This document shows, piece by piece, positions 51,234 through 60,876 of a DNA stretch of 64,000 nucleotides. Every line of letters begins with the position of its first letter. The stretch's first letter is position 1. This DNA comes from Phycisphaerales bacterium (GTDB taxonomy: Bacteria; Planctomycetota; Phycisphaerae; UBA1845; Fen-1342), in assembly GCA_016710275.1 (NCBI GenBank), contig JADJXS010000001.1:1550001-1614000 (forward strand). The letters run 5' to 3'. A program made the position numbers and the translations under genes. The notes below the pieces were generated by a model. The model saw nothing but the letters and a program-made list of their open reading frames with translations, was not told the origin of the DNA and made no database searches.

Positions 51234-51914
51234 GTGAGTACGTCCAACCCCGCTTGCGGCGTGATCTTTGACGTGGACGGCGTTCTCGTCGCATCCGGAC
51301 CCGCGCATCGTGCCAGTTGGCGCAGCGTGGCGCGAAAAGCCGGTCTTCAGATGCCTGACGAGTTGTTTCTGCACTCCTTCGGAATGCCCAGCCGCGACAT
51401 CATCCGGCGCGTGTGGGGCGAGGGGCTTTCCGCCGTCCGCATTCGGGAAATCGACGACGAAAAGGAGCAGGTCTACCGCGAGCTGGTGCGCGGGATGCTG
51501 CCGTTGACCATCGGCGTGCGCGAAATGCTGCACGGACTGAGGGATGCGGGGCTGGTGCTGGCGGTCGCGACCAGCGGCCCGCCGGAAAACCTGGAGCTGG
51601 TGCTCAGCGAAGGGCGGCTGACGGGCTGGTTCGCAGCCGCGGTGCACGGGTTTGACGTCGAGCACGGCAAGCCGGCGCCGGATTGTTTTCTAATGGCGGC
51701 CGAGCGCGCCGGGTTGCGCCCTTCGAGCTGTGTTGTCGTGGAAGATGCGCCGGCAGGGATTGCAGCGGCGCAAGCGGCCGGGATGCCGGTGGTTGGATTC
51801 GTGGGGACGCATCCAGCGCAGAGGTTGCGGGAAGCCGGGGTGAACGCGGTGGTGGAGCGGCTGGCGGACGTGACGCCGGCGCTGGTCGGGGAGCTGCTCG
51901 CGGAGGGCGCATGA
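51234..51914 (+). CDS. HAD-family phosphatase, beta-phosphoglucomutase-like
   Basis: The 226-residue protein has HAD motifs: FDVDGVLV (nucleophile and acid Asp), ATSGPPENL (motif II), HGKPAPDCF (motif III Lys) and VVVEDAPAGIAAA (motif IV). The family includes phosphoglycolate phosphatase and beta-phosphoglucomutase. The start is a GTG at 51234 with GGAG at 9 nt. The natural substrate is unknown. Confidence 0.86.
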   Translation: MSTSNPACGVIFDVDGVLVASGPAHRASWRSVARKAGLQMPDELFLHSFGMPSRDIIRRVWGEGLSAVRIREIDDEKEQVYRELVRGMLPLTIGVREMLHGLRDAGLVLAVATSGPPENLELVLSEGRLTGWFAAAVHGFDVEHGKPAPDCFLMAAERAGLRPSSCVVVEDAPAGIAAAQAAGMPVVGFVGTHPAQRLREAGVNAVVERLADVTPALVGELLAEGA

Positions 51915-51996
51915 CGTCCTTCGCTGCGGCCCCGGGGGCCAAAACGCGCCGGCTACCGGCGCCATGGCGGACGGCGGGTTGAACGGCGGTCGAATG

Positions 51997-53289
51997 CTAC
52001 GGAGTGGGAGCATCCGGCCAGCCGGGGGCGGACGCGCGGCGGATCGCTTCGCGGATGAACGCCTCGGAACTGGTGAGCGTGGCTCGGGCGGCGAGCTTGA
52101 GAACGTAGTCCGTGGCCGCGACGTTGAATCGCTCGTCGGCCATTTCCTGGCGCAGCGCGGCCTGGGCCTCTTCGAAGGGGACGATTCGCCCGGCACGGAC
52201 CGCGCCGCAGCGAACGATGTACCAGCCGGTCGGCGACTCGATCGGCTCACTGACCTGGCCCGGCTCGAACTGAAAGATCAGCGCACTGAGCGGCTCGTAG
52301 GCACCGGTGAGCGGCCGGCCGATCGCCCCCCAGGCGCCGCCTTCGTCGGCGTGCAGCCCGCGCGACATGCGCCGCGCCACGTCCTCGAACGGCTCGGAGG
52401 CCAGCGCTTCGTGCGCAGCGCGGATGTGCTGCACGGCGCGGACCCGGGCGGCCGCCTGCTGCTGCGGCGACGCCTGCGCCCAGGAGCCGCCGCCGGTCAG
52501 GAAGCGCTCGAAGGGCGCTTCGATGATGAACAGTTCCCGCAACTCGCTGGTGGTGAAGCGCGGGAGCTGGCGGCGATACTCTTCAAGAATCTCGTCGCGC
52601 CGCAGGTGCATCGTGGGTCGCATGGTCTCGAACAGGTACTGCTGGACGACGAGGCGGCGCTCGATTCCGGCGCGGTATTGATCGATCGAAAGGCCGTAGC
52701 GCCGGAGGTGAATCTCCATGCGGGCGCGGCTGCCGGAGAAGTCACGGGCCAGCTCCTCGTCAAACTCGCGGTTCACCGCGCGGGTGATGTTCTCGCGGGC
52801 CGGTTCGCTGAGCGGGGCGATGGCCTTGCGGTAGAGCAGCGCCCGGCCGACGCGCTCCTGCGTCTCGCGGCGGATCATGCGCGTGAGCTGTTCCAGGAAT
52901 CCGCCGCGCGTCTGCGCGCGCCGCGCTTCCTCAATGCGATCGCGCAGGGCATAGAGCACTTCCGCGGTGGTCAGCACCTCGTCATCGACGAGCAGTACGT
53001 CGGCGGCCACTTCGCCGGGGCGCGGCGGCGCGGCGGCACTCTCCACCCGCGGAATCCGCGATTGCTCCGCGGATACGAAGGCCGGCTGGCTCTCCGGGGC
53101 GACGCGGCCATCGGCGACGCGCTGCTGCCGTTCGTCGGCCAGCTCCTGCTCCGAGCGCAGCGCCGGTCGACGGGCGTCAGGCGGGGCGGCCGGCTCGCGC
53201 TTTGAGCACGCACCGCCGGCGGTCAGCGCGATCGCGAAGGCGGGGATCAGGAGAATGAGACTTCGCGGGCGGGATCGGGTAAGGGTCAT
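51997..53289 (-). CDS. parvulin-type peptidyl-prolyl isomerase, SurA-like, lipoprotein
   Basis: The 430-residue protein begins with a signal sequence ending in LTAGGACS (a weak lipobox), then a SurA/PrsA-like chaperone helical region (RRETQERVGRALLYRKAIAP, RYGLSIDQYRAGIERRLV) and a parvulin PPIase domain (SELRELFIIE, ADEGGAWGAIGRPLTGAYEP, IESPTGWYIVRCGAVRA). Such proteins fold outer-membrane proteins. ATG 53289. It is convergent with the HAD gene. Confidence 0.82.
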   Translation of the reverse strand: MTLTRSRPRSLILLIPAFAIALTAGGACSKREPAAPPDARRPALRSEQELADERQQRVADGRVAPESQPAFVSAEQSRIPRVESAAAPPRPGEVAADVLLVDDEVLTTAEVLYALRDRIEEARRAQTRGGFLEQLTRMIRRETQERVGRALLYRKAIAPLSEPARENITRAVNREFDEELARDFSGSRARMEIHLRRYGLSIDQYRAGIERRLVVQQYLFETMRPTMHLRRDEILEEYRRQLPRFTTSELRELFIIEAPFERFLTGGGSWAQASPQQQAAARVRAVQHIRAAHEALASEPFEDVARRMSRGLHADEGGAWGAIGRPLTGAYEPLSALIFQFEPGQVSEPIESPTGWYIVRCGAVRAGRIVPFEEAQAALRQEMADERFNVAATDYVLKLAARATLTSSEAFIREAIRRASAPGWPDAPTP

Positions 53290-53423
53290 GCGGCCGAATA
53301 TACCGGGCCGGGCGTCGATCTCCTATGATCCCGGGCCTGCAAGAGTGCATGTGCCGGGCTGTGCGGGGCCGCACGGCCGCGGTGCGGCGCGGCTTGCGAC
53401 CGAAGTCACGGAGGATCGAACTC

Positions 53424-55058
53424 ATGTTCCGAACAGGCATTGCAACCGGGCTGGCGCTGGCAAGCGCGCTGCTGTTCACCTCGACGACGGCGTGGTCGCA
53501 ATCGAAGCGGCCGCGCGGCGAGGTTGTGCCTTCCGCACCGGCGCCGACCCGCCCGGACGCATCGCCGCGGGTGGTCGAGACTGAAACGGTCCCGCAGGCC
53601 GGCGTCCGTCCGGGAAGCGTGGAGCGGAGTGAGATCGCGGCGATTCGCGCGCACCTGGAGCGGCGGTTGGCGCGGGTGGATCGCAATTCGGGGGTGGGCA
53701 TCCTGGTCACGAGCGTGGACGACGGCCGGGTGTGGTTTGCGCACAACGCGGATGCGCCGCTGAAGCCGGCCAGCGTGCTCAAGCTGTTCACGTCGGCAGC
53801 GGCGCTGTTGCGCTTCGGGCCGGACTTCGAGTATGAGACGCGGATCTACGTGCGGCCGCGCCTGCATGGGGAGCGCGGCCGGTCGGATGTGTGGGTGGTG
53901 GGGTCGGGGGATCCGGCGATCGGTGATCCGCGCTTCGCGGAGCGGGCGGGGCAGAAGGGCAGCGATCTGTTGCGGGCGTGGGCGGACACGCTGGTGCGGC
54001 GCGGCGTCGCCGAGGTGGAGACGCTTTTTCTGGATGACTCAGTATTCGATCGGCAGTGGCGCAACCGCGATTGGCCGGCTGATCAGGCGCTGCGCTGGTA
54101 CCAGGCGCCGGTTGGGGCCTTGTGCGTGAATGACAATTGCATTGATGCGTCGGTGCTGCTGGAGGGGCGCGTGCCGACGATTCGCGTGGAGCCGCCGCTG
54201 CCGTCCGATTGGATCGTGAATGAGCTGCAGCGCGCCCGGCAGCATTCCCCGCGGATCCTGCATTCCGGGGGTGCGGGCGGGTTCGTGTTCAGCGGTCCGG
54301 TGGCGCGGGCGCATCAATTCGAGAGTACGGCCTGCGCGGACCCGACCCTGTTCTTCGGAGCGGCGCTGCGCGAAGCGCTGGAGAGCCGCGGTATCAGCGT
54401 GCGGCGGGTGGCGCGCGGCGAGTATGTGGAAAGCGGTCAGGACCGCGCGCGGCTGGTGCTTCGGCATCGAACGCGTCTGGCCGATGCCGTGTGGCGCTGC
54501 AACACGTTCAGCCAGAATCTGTTCGCCGAGTGCATCGCCAAGACGCTCAGCGCGTATCGACCGGACGGGCGGCGGTCGACGGCGGCGGGAAGCTGGGATG
54601 AGGGGCTGCGGGTGGCGCGGCACACGCTGGAGGATGCGGGCGTCTCGCTGCGCGGGGCGGATTTTCGTGATGGGTGCGGATTGTCGCACGGGAATCGTGT
54701 GACGGCGCGGCAGACCGCGGACCTGCTGCGCGTGATGCTGCGGCAGGAGCGGCGCGTGGCGGAGACATTTGTCGCGAGCCTGGCGGTGTGCGGGGGCGAA
54801 GAAGGGTCGATGCGGACGCGCTTCGCGGATGAACTGCTGCGCGGGCGGGTGGTGGGGAAGACCGGATCGATCAGCGGAGTCAGCACGCTGGCGGGATACC
54901 TGACGCGCGACGACGGCGAGCAACTGGCCTTTGCGATTCTGATGAACGACGCCGGAAACGACGCGCTGGCGGTCGAGGTGTGCCGGGTGCTGGCGGGGGA
55001 TTACCCGTCGGCTGGTGATGAGCCCGGCGTGAGGCGGGAGCGCAAGACTCCGCGGTAG
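53424..55058 (+). CDS. dacB: D-alanyl-D-alanine carboxypeptidase/endopeptidase, PBP4 family
   Basis: The 544-residue protein has a signal peptide (LALASALLFTSTTAWSQ) and S13 motifs: SxxK in KPASVLKLFT (Ser117, Lys120), SxN in TFSQNLFAE, and KTG in VVGKTGSISG. It trims peptidoglycan stem peptides or cross-links in the periplasm. ATG 53424 has GGAGG at 9 nt; the frame upstream to 53325 is open. Its presence supports a peptidoglycan wall. A disordered Pro-rich stretch follows the signal peptide. Confidence 0.9.
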   Translation: MFRTGIATGLALASALLFTSTTAWSQSKRPRGEVVPSAPAPTRPDASPRVVETETVPQAGVRPGSVERSEIAAIRAHLERRLARVDRNSGVGILVTSVDDGRVWFAHNADAPLKPASVLKLFTSAAALLRFGPDFEYETRIYVRPRLHGERGRSDVWVVGSGDPAIGDPRFAERAGQKGSDLLRAWADTLVRRGVAEVETLFLDDSVFDRQWRNRDWPADQALRWYQAPVGALCVNDNCIDASVLLEGRVPTIRVEPPLPSDWIVNELQRARQHSPRILHSGGAGGFVFSGPVARAHQFESTACADPTLFFGAALREALESRGISVRRVARGEYVESGQDRARLVLRHRTRLADAVWRCNTFSQNLFAECIAKTLSAYRPDGRRSTAAGSWDEGLRVARHTLEDAGVSLRGADFRDGCGLSHGNRVTARQTADLLRVMLRQERRVAETFVASLAVCGGEEGSMRTRFADELLRGRVVGKTGSISGVSTLAGYLTRDDGEQLAFAILMNDAGNDALAVEVCRVLAGDYPSAGDEPGVRRERKTPR

Positions 55059-55151
55059 CGAGTTTCGACGGACGGCGCGCTGGTTCAAGGGGAGCCAAAG
55101 CGCTCGGAGCGGTGCGGTCCGTCAGGCCATGCCGGATCGTGGGCGATTGGC

Positions 55152-55916
55152 TCAGCGGGTCGTGATGGACTCCGCAGAGGGGCAATCGGAGCGCAGCGGG
55201 CATCGATCGCACGCCGGCTTGCGGGCGGAGCAGGTCGAGCGGCCGTGGTCGATCATCGCGTGCGACAGAAACGTCCACGAATCGCGGGGGAAGAGCGACA
55301 TCAGGTCGTTCTCGATTCGGACGGCGTCCTTGTCGTCACGGGCGGTTGGTGCGAGTGCCAGCCGCATGGCGATTCGCCCGACGTGCGTGTCCACGACGAC
55401 GCCCTCAGCCTTTCCGAAGGACGTGCCCAGCACGCAGTTGGCCGTCTTGCGCGCGACGCCCGGCAGGCGGAGTAACTCGGCCATGGTTTGCGGCACCCGG
55501 CCGCCGAATTCGTCGCACAGGACGCGCCCCATGCCGATCAGGCTGCGGGCCTTGTTTCGGAAAAAGCCGGTCGAGCGGATCAGCTCCTCCAGCTCGGCCG
55601 GGTCAGCGGCGGCGAAATCCGCCGCACTGCGGTAGCGCGAGAAGAGAGTCGGCGTGACCAGGTTGACGCGCTGATCCGTGCATTGCGCGCTCAGGATCGT
55701 CGCCGCCAGCAGCTCCAGCGGGGTGCGGTGATTCAGGGCGCAATGGGCGTCTGGATAGTGGCTCTGAAGCACGGCGAGGATGCGCCCGGCGCGCGCCTGC
55801 CGCGCGGCGGCGGACTCAAGCCGGCGCGGAATGGCGCGCCGGGCGCCACCGATACGAGCGGTCTGGCGCGGTGCGGCTGAGGCGCGGGTGCGGCGCTTAG
55901 AAGGGGGGCTGCTCAT
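55152..55916 (-). CDS. nth: endonuclease III
   Basis: The 254-residue protein has the helix-hairpin-helix and catalytic Lys in LPGVARKTANCVLG, the Asp in VVDTHVGRIA, and the [4Fe-4S] ligands C-x6-C-x2-C-x5-C in CSARKPACDRCPLRSDC. It removes oxidised pyrimidines and cleaves the abasic site in base excision repair. The ATG overlaps the stop of the upstream lipoprotein. A ~30-residue basic head precedes the usual start. Confidence 0.92.
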   Translation of the reverse strand: MSSPPSKRRTRASAAPRQTARIGGARRAIPRRLESAAARQARAGRILAVLQSHYPDAHCALNHRTPLELLAATILSAQCTDQRVNLVTPTLFSRYRSAADFAAADPAELEELIRSTGFFRNKARSLIGMGRVLCDEFGGRVPQTMAELLRLPGVARKTANCVLGTSFGKAEGVVVDTHVGRIAMRLALAPTARDDKDAVRIENDLMSLFPRDSWTFLSHAMIDHGRSTCSARKPACDRCPLRSDCPSAESITTR

Positions 55917-57012
55917 CGGGTTGCTGCATCTCGGGCGGCGGCGTGTTCTCGTGCCGCGGGGATTCGATCAACCCGCCGACGGGGACAAGCGACGGACTGC
56001 CGTCGAGGTCCATTGCGAATACGGAGCCGTCCACGAGGCGGTCGCTGGCCGGGCCCATGAAGGAAAGCTCGAACGGATCCCACGTGTAGCGGGCGACGGG
56101 TTCACCAACGCCGTTGGCGTGGACGAGGACGACGAGCGGGAAGCCGCGCTGAAAGACGAGATCGAAGCGAACAGGGGCTTGATCCGCGAGCGACAGCATC
56201 GGCTCGGCAGGGGCGTCCGCATCGAAAACGGCCAGCGGGCTGAGGATCAGGCGCGGAAAGATCTCGATGTCTTCACTCGCAAAAACGGTGAACGAGCTGA
56301 CGGGGGTTTGTGACGAGCCCGGCGGCCGCTCAGTGACCTGCGCGCGGCGCGCCGAATAGCGCTCCTCGTCGTCGTCCGACACGTGGAGCGGCTGTTCGGC
56401 GACCCGCGGCGCGGAATCGGATGGAGCGCCGGGCGTCAGGATGGAGCCGTCCGCTCGAATGACGAGCGCTTTGACCAGCGCCCGCTCGGATTCCGGGTGC
56501 GGCTCGCCGAGCGCGAACAATTCCGTGCCCAGCTCGATTACGCGCAGGCGCTGAGCCTGTGCGCGGGGCAGCGGCTCCGGAAGCGCTGGTGACGAAAATC
56601 CCCCAAGCCGCGCCAGGCGCACCGCGGCGGCGACGCGCAGCGCCGGGTCGCGCAGCTTTTCGGTCGCCTGAGCGCGGGTCCATTGATGCGACTCGCGCGG
56701 GATGACCTCGCGCTCCGCGATGCGGGTCGAATCCGCCGCAGTGCTTCGTGTGCCGCTTGCTGCACTTTTTTCGGTGGTCGGGGCCGGTTGGACGTCGGCG
56801 GCGGGCGCGGCGCTGGAGCCGTCGGGCCCGGAGGCGCCGCGCGGGGCGTCGTCGCGCGAACAGGCGCTCAGGAGCAGTGCCAGCGCGCACCCGATAAGGC
56901 CGGCGCGTCGTCGGGGCGGCGACCGGAGGGGGCTGATCGGCACGCGGCCGCGCTGCGCGCGCGGACCGACAGCGGCGGAATCGGCCGTGCCGAATCGCCG
57001 CTCAGATGCCAT
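55897..57012 (-). CDS. lipoprotein of unknown function
   Basis: The 371-residue product has a lipobox (LALLLSACS) after a basic N-terminal region and then ~50 low-complexity residues. The rest has no recognised domain, although FLVF/VLVHANGVGEPVARYTWDP and MDLDGSPSLVPVGG look like beta-rich segments. ATG 57012 overlaps the stop of the moaD-moaE gene by 11 bp. Its overlaps on both sides suggest co-transcription with nth. Confidence 0.65.
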   Translation of the reverse strand: MASERRFGTADSAAVGPRAQRGRVPISPLRSPPRRRAGLIGCALALLLSACSRDDAPRGASGPDGSSAAPAADVQPAPTTEKSAASGTRSTAADSTRIAEREVIPRESHQWTRAQATEKLRDPALRVAAAVRLARLGGFSSPALPEPLPRAQAQRLRVIELGTELFALGEPHPESERALVKALVIRADGSILTPGAPSDSAPRVAEQPLHVSDDDEERYSARRAQVTERPPGSSQTPVSSFTVFASEDIEIFPRLILSPLAVFDADAPAEPMLSLADQAPVRFDLVFQRGFPLVVLVHANGVGEPVARYTWDPFELSFMGPASDRLVDGSVFAMDLDGSPSLVPVGGLIESPRHENTPPPEMQQPDEQPPF

Positions 57013-57679
57013 CAACCCAGCTTCGGCGATCATCGCCCCAAAGCTCCTGCTTGAAGATCGGCGCGTCGGCCTTGACGGCCTCGATCACCCGCCGGCAGCC
57101 GTCCAAGCACTCTGCTCGATGCCCCGCGGAAATGACGATCACGATCGACGCCTGACCCAATGGGACGACGCCGAGGCGGTGTACGACGACGGCCTTGTGA
57201 AGATTGTACTCCGTTCGCGTGCGTCGGCAGATATCTTCCATCATCGAAAGCGCCATCGGCTCATGCGCCGAGTATTCCAGTGCTCGCAGGGGCGTCCCGT
57301 CAGAGCGGGTTTCGGCGCGCACCGTCCCGATAAAGGTGGCGATTGCGCCGCAGTCATCGTGCGAGACCTCCGCGACCAGCGCCGGTACGTCGATTTCGGA
57401 GCGGGTCAGACGCGCACTCGACTCGCTGCCCCCCGAGACGGGCGGAATGATCGCGACCTCATCGCCGTCGCAGATTGGCTGATCGGGGGCGGCGTAGCGC
57501 TCGTTGACCGCGACGCGCAGCCGGGAGAGGGCGGCGGAAAGCCGCGGCGAGCTGCTTGCGAGATGATCCAGCAGCGCTCCGACGGTGGGTTGGCCGGCCC
57601 ATTCGAGCGGCCGCTCGGACCAGCCGAGCGCGTCGGCGGCACTGCCGAATGCCACGATTTTGACGCGTATGGTTGGCAT
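57002..57679 (-). CDS. moaE: MoaD-MoaE fusion: molybdopterin synthase in one chain
   Basis: The 225-residue protein starts with an ubiquitin-like MoaD domain (IRVKIVAFGSAADALGW ... AIIPPVSGG, residues 1-84) and continues directly into MoaE (DCGAIATFIGTVRAETRSDG, EYSAHEPMALSMMEDICRR, CRRVIEAVKADAPIFKQELW). MoaD normally ends in Gly-Gly, where sulfur is attached; here residues 83-84 are followed by SESS, so cleavage or a different route is needed. Molybdopterin synthase makes the dithiolene of the Mo cofactor. ATG 57679. moaA/C and other moa genes are not in the window. Confidence 0.87.
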   Translation of the reverse strand: MPTIRVKIVAFGSAADALGWSERPLEWAGQPTVGALLDHLASSSPRLSAALSRLRVAVNERYAAPDQPICDGDEVAIIPPVSGGSESSARLTRSEIDVPALVAEVSHDDCGAIATFIGTVRAETRSDGTPLRALEYSAHEPMALSMMEDICRRTRTEYNLHKAVVVHRLGVVPLGQASIVIVISAGHRAECLDGCRRVIEAVKADAPIFKQELWGDDRRSWVDGI

Positions 57680-57689
57680 AGGACGCGGC

Positions 57690-58022
57690 CTAGCGCGTTT
57701 GAGCAAGCCCAGCCGTGCTTGCCGGTTTCTGGAACTGCGGCGCGACGGCGACGTAGGGGCGACCGAGCCGGCGCTTGATAAGGATGATCTCCCCCATGTC
57801 GTTGCCTTCGTGGAGATGCCCGAGCCATTGCAGCAGATAGCCCCCGACGAGCAGGGCGACCGGTCGCCACCAGTTGTCCCAGTCCCACTGATAAAGCTGC
57901 CAGCCGGCCAGCGGCAATGCCAGGATGGTGAGCGGGATACCGATCAGGTGAAGCCGGAAGGAGAGCGGGGTCTGGTGGCGTTCGAGCCAGTTTCGCAGCC
58001 AGGCGGGGTGCTGATCGCTCAT
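57690..58022 (-). CDS. Mpo1/DUF962-like small membrane protein
   Basis: The 110-residue protein has two hydrophobic segments (LHLIGIPLTILALPLAGWQ and WRPVALLVGGYLLQWLGH) in a DUF962-like pattern (HLIGIP, GHLHEGNDMGEI). The yeast relative Mpo1 is a dioxygenase in fatty-acid oxidation; the function of bacterial members is not established. ATG 58022. It lies 35 bp from the SDR gene and 11 bp from moaD-moaE. Confidence 0.7.
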   Translation of the reverse strand: MSDQHPAWLRNWLERHQTPLSFRLHLIGIPLTILALPLAGWQLYQWDWDNWWRPVALLVGGYLLQWLGHLHEGNDMGEIILIKRRLGRPYVAVAPQFQKPASTAGLAQTR

Positions 58023-58056
58023 GGCAGGATGATAGCGACAGGAGCGGCGGAACGGG

Positions 58057-58788
58057 TCAGTGCAGTGCGCGGCCGCCATCCACGCGAAGTACCTGGCCCG
58101 TGATGTAGTCGCCGTGTTCGAGGAGAAAGTGCACCAGTTCCGCAATGTCCTTCGGCTCGCCGGCGCGGCGGAGGGGAATGCGCGACAACAGGCGCTCGCG
58201 GGCGGCAGAATCCATCGAATCCGGCCACAGCGCGACACCCGGCGCCACGCCGACGACGCACACCTCGGGCGCCATTGCCAGGGCCAGTGAGCGCGTCAGG
58301 CTTTCGAGCGCCGCCTTGGAGGTGCAATAGGAGAGATAGGCCGGCCAGGGGCGCTCGGCGGCCGCGTCGCAGAGGTTGATGATGCGGCCGCGGGCGGCCC
58401 GCAGCGCGGCGGCGGCGGCGTGCGCGAGGATCATCGGCGCGGTGAGGTTGACGGCCAGGTCGCGCTGCCAGCGATCAACAGAAAAATCGGCGAGCGACAT
58501 CGGCTCGAAGGTCGAGGCGTTGTTGATGAGAACATCGAGCCGGCCGAATTCGGCGATTGCGCGCTGCGGCAGTTGGGCGGCGGCGGCGGGATCGGAGAGG
58601 TCGGCATCGAGTGTGATAACGCGCACACCACGAGCGGCGCAGGCGTCGCGGCAGGCTGCGGCGTACTGGTCCGCGGTGCGGCAGTGCAGGGCGAGGTTGC
58701 AGCCGGCGTCGGCGAGGCGCTCGGCGATGGCGCGGCCGATGCGGCGCGAGGCGCCGGTGATGAGAGCGGTGGAGCCGCGGAGCTGCAT
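58057..58788 (-). CDS. SDR-family oxidoreductase, FabG/pteridine-reductase-like
   Basis: The 243-residue protein has the Rossmann TGASRRIGRAI, NAG-like NNAS (VLINNASTFEP), and catalytic YxxxK in YCTSKAALESL, as in classical SDRs. The SRRIG form of the nucleotide motif is typical of pteridine reductase (FolM/PTR1) relatives. The substrate is not known. Starts at 58788, 8 bp from truA. Confidence 0.82.
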   Translation of the reverse strand: MQLRGSTALITGASRRIGRAIAERLADAGCNLALHCRTADQYAAACRDACAARGVRVITLDADLSDPAAAAQLPQRAIAEFGRLDVLINNASTFEPMSLADFSVDRWQRDLAVNLTAPMILAHAAAAALRAARGRIINLCDAAAERPWPAYLSYCTSKAALESLTRSLALAMAPEVCVVGVAPGVALWPDSMDSAARERLLSRIPLRRAGEPKDIAELVHFLLEHGDYITGQVLRVDGGRALH

Positions 58789-58795
58789 GGCGCGA

Positions 58796-59566
58796 TCATA
58801 ACGGCGGGCGCAATCGTTGCGGCGGGTACTCGATCCAGTGCAGGGTCAGGCCGTGGGGCGGCGCGGTCGGGCCGGCGGCGCTGCGGTCACGGGCGGCGAG
58901 GATTTCGCTGATGTGCTGCGGGGTCCAGCGCCCGCGGCCGACCTCGACCAGCGTGCCGACCATGTTGCGCACCTGGTTGTAGAGGAAGCCGTCGCCGATG
59001 ACGTCGACGGTGACGCGGTCGATGAGTCGGCGGACTTCGAAGCGGCGAATGGTGCGGATCGTGGATTCGCGGGCGCTGCCGGTGGTGGCGAAGGAGGCGA
59101 AATCGTGCGTGCCGACCAGGAGACCTGCGGCGGTGCGCATGCGGTCAACGTCGAGCGGGGTCCAGAGGTGCCACGCGGCGCCGGCGGCCTGCGTGGCGCT
59201 GGGGCGGATGGTCGAAGCGTGGATGGTGTAGCGGTAAAGCTTGCAGATCGCGTCGCGGCCGGCGTGAAAGTCGGGGTGCACGTCATGGAGGCGATGGAGG
59301 CAGATATCCTCGGGCAGGTGGTGAGCCACCGCGGGAAAGAGGCGCTCGGCGGGGATGTGTGAGTCGGTCAGAAAGTTGGCGCACTGGCCGCGCGCGTGGA
59401 CGCCGGCATCGGTCCGGCTGGCGCCCCAGAGCGTGACGGGGTGGCGCAGGATGCGCTGCAGGCGGTCGATGACGTCGGCCTGCACGGTGCGCACGTCGGG
59501 CTGGGTCTGCCAGCCGTGAAAGGCGCTGCCGTCATAGGCGAGGAGCAGGCGGATGTTCCGCGTCAT
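58796..59566 (-). CDS. truA: tRNA pseudouridine(38-40) synthase
   Basis: The 256-residue protein has TruA motifs: YDGSAFHGWQ near the start, the catalytic Asp53 in ASRTDAGVHARGQ, and LYNQVRNMVGTLVEVGRG. It modifies uridines 38-40 in the tRNA anticodon arm. Starts at ATG 59566. It is followed closely by the SDR and DUF962 genes. Confidence 0.93.
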   Translation of the reverse strand: MTRNIRLLLAYDGSAFHGWQTQPDVRTVQADVIDRLQRILRHPVTLWGASRTDAGVHARGQCANFLTDSHIPAERLFPAVAHHLPEDICLHRLHDVHPDFHAGRDAICKLYRYTIHASTIRPSATQAAGAAWHLWTPLDVDRMRTAAGLLVGTHDFASFATTGSARESTIRTIRRFEVRRLIDRVTVDVIGDGFLYNQVRNMVGTLVEVGRGRWTPQHISEILAARDRSAAGPTAPPHGLTLHWIEYPPQRLRPPL

Positions 59567-59621
59567 GGAGGCGGATGGTAGTGCGGGCGGTCGGCCGCTG
59601 AAACGCGCGGACGGCGCGCGG

Positions 59622-60815
59622 TCAGCGGCGCCAGAGCTTGGCCAGGCCGCGCGGCGCGTCGGAGCGCTTGACGGCGTCTTCGCCGAGGTGACGCGACGCG
59701 AGCCGGACGGCCATCTGGTGGATGGCCATGCGGGCCGGGCTGTTGGGCGAATCGGTCAGGATCGGGTGCCCGAGGTCGCGCGAGGTGGTGACGCGGCGGT
59801 AGTCGTTTGGAACGATGCCGAAGACGGGCTTGCCGAAGTGCTCGGCCACGTCCTCGACCTTGAGGCGCTCGAAGCTGGCGTTGGAGCGGTTGAGCACGAT
59901 CTCCATGCGATCCTCGGTGGCCCCCATCTGGCAGAGGCAGCGGTAGATTCTGGCGGCGTTTCGCAGGAACGGGACGCCGAGCTGGGTGATGATCAACACC
60001 TGGTCAGCGCTGGCCAGCGCGGCGGCGCTGAGGAAGCTGAACGAGCGCGGCAGATCGACGATGACGAAGGGGAACATCGTGCCCATGACGCGGAGCATGG
60101 CTTCGACGCCGTCGGGCATGACTTCGCGGGCGTCCTCGATTCGCTCCGGCCGGGCGAGCACGGAGACGTTGCAGCGCAATTCTTCGAGGGCGGATTCGAG
60201 CATCATGTGATCGCACTCGATGCCGGCGCGGCAGACATCGGCGATCGAGTGCTGCGCCTTGCAGTCGAACATGCAGGCGACGTCGCCGTACTCGAGATTC
60301 ATATCGACCAGGCCGGTTCGTCGGGCGCTGACGTGCGCGAGTTCGATCGCCAGGTTGCAGGCGATGGTGGAGGCGCCGACGCCGCCGCTGGAGCCGACGA
60401 CGCAGATGCGTTTCGAGCCGCCGCCGGCGCCGCTCGCGGGGCGTACGACGCGAATGCGCTCCAGCGCGACCTGCAGATCGTGCAGATCGATCGGAGCGCG
60501 GACGAACTGGCTGCAACCCGCGCGCATGGCCTGGATGATCGTTTCGGGGTCGCTGCTGGCGCTGATTCCCAGCACGCCGATCTCGGGAGCGACCTCCGAG
60601 ATGCGGTGTACGGCAACGAGCGCGGCCTGGTCCGGCACGTCCAGGTTGACGGCCACCACGTCGGTGCCGCCGCCGAGCAGGCATTCCTGCATGCCGACCC
60701 AGGTCGAGTACTCACCGACGACGCTGACGCCGGGTACCTTCTCGAAGGACTGGCGCAACCCCGAATCCCCGCCGGGAGTTTGGTTGTACAGGCAGACCCG
60801 GATGGTTGAGCTCAT
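59622..60815 (-). CDS. cpaE: CpaE/TadZ-type pilus-assembly ATPase
   Basis: The 397-residue protein has an N-terminal receiver-like domain (VCLYNQTPGGDSGLRQSF, GISASSDPETIIQAMRAG) and a MinD/ParA ATPase domain with a deviant Walker A, SSGGVGASTIACNLA (Ala where Lys is usual), and GLVDMNLEYGDVACM. This is the CpaE/TadZ family, which locates Flp/Tad pili. Other tad genes (cpaF, tadB/C) are not in the window; they may lie elsewhere. ATG 60815. Confidence 0.82.
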   Translation of the reverse strand: MSSTIRVCLYNQTPGGDSGLRQSFEKVPGVSVVGEYSTWVGMQECLLGGGTDVVAVNLDVPDQAALVAVHRISEVAPEIGVLGISASSDPETIIQAMRAGCSQFVRAPIDLHDLQVALERIRVVRPASGAGGGSKRICVVGSSGGVGASTIACNLAIELAHVSARRTGLVDMNLEYGDVACMFDCKAQHSIADVCRAGIECDHMMLESALEELRCNVSVLARPERIEDAREVMPDGVEAMLRVMGTMFPFVIVDLPRSFSFLSAAALASADQVLIITQLGVPFLRNAARIYRCLCQMGATEDRMEIVLNRSNASFERLKVEDVAEHFGKPVFGIVPNDYRRVTTSRDLGHPILTDSPNSPARMAIHQMAVRLASRHLGEDAVKRSDAPRGLAKLWRR

Positions 60816-60876
60816 GTCGTGCCCTTCTGCATGCGTGCGTGCGGAGGCGGTCGTCCGTGCGATTGACCCGCTGTTG

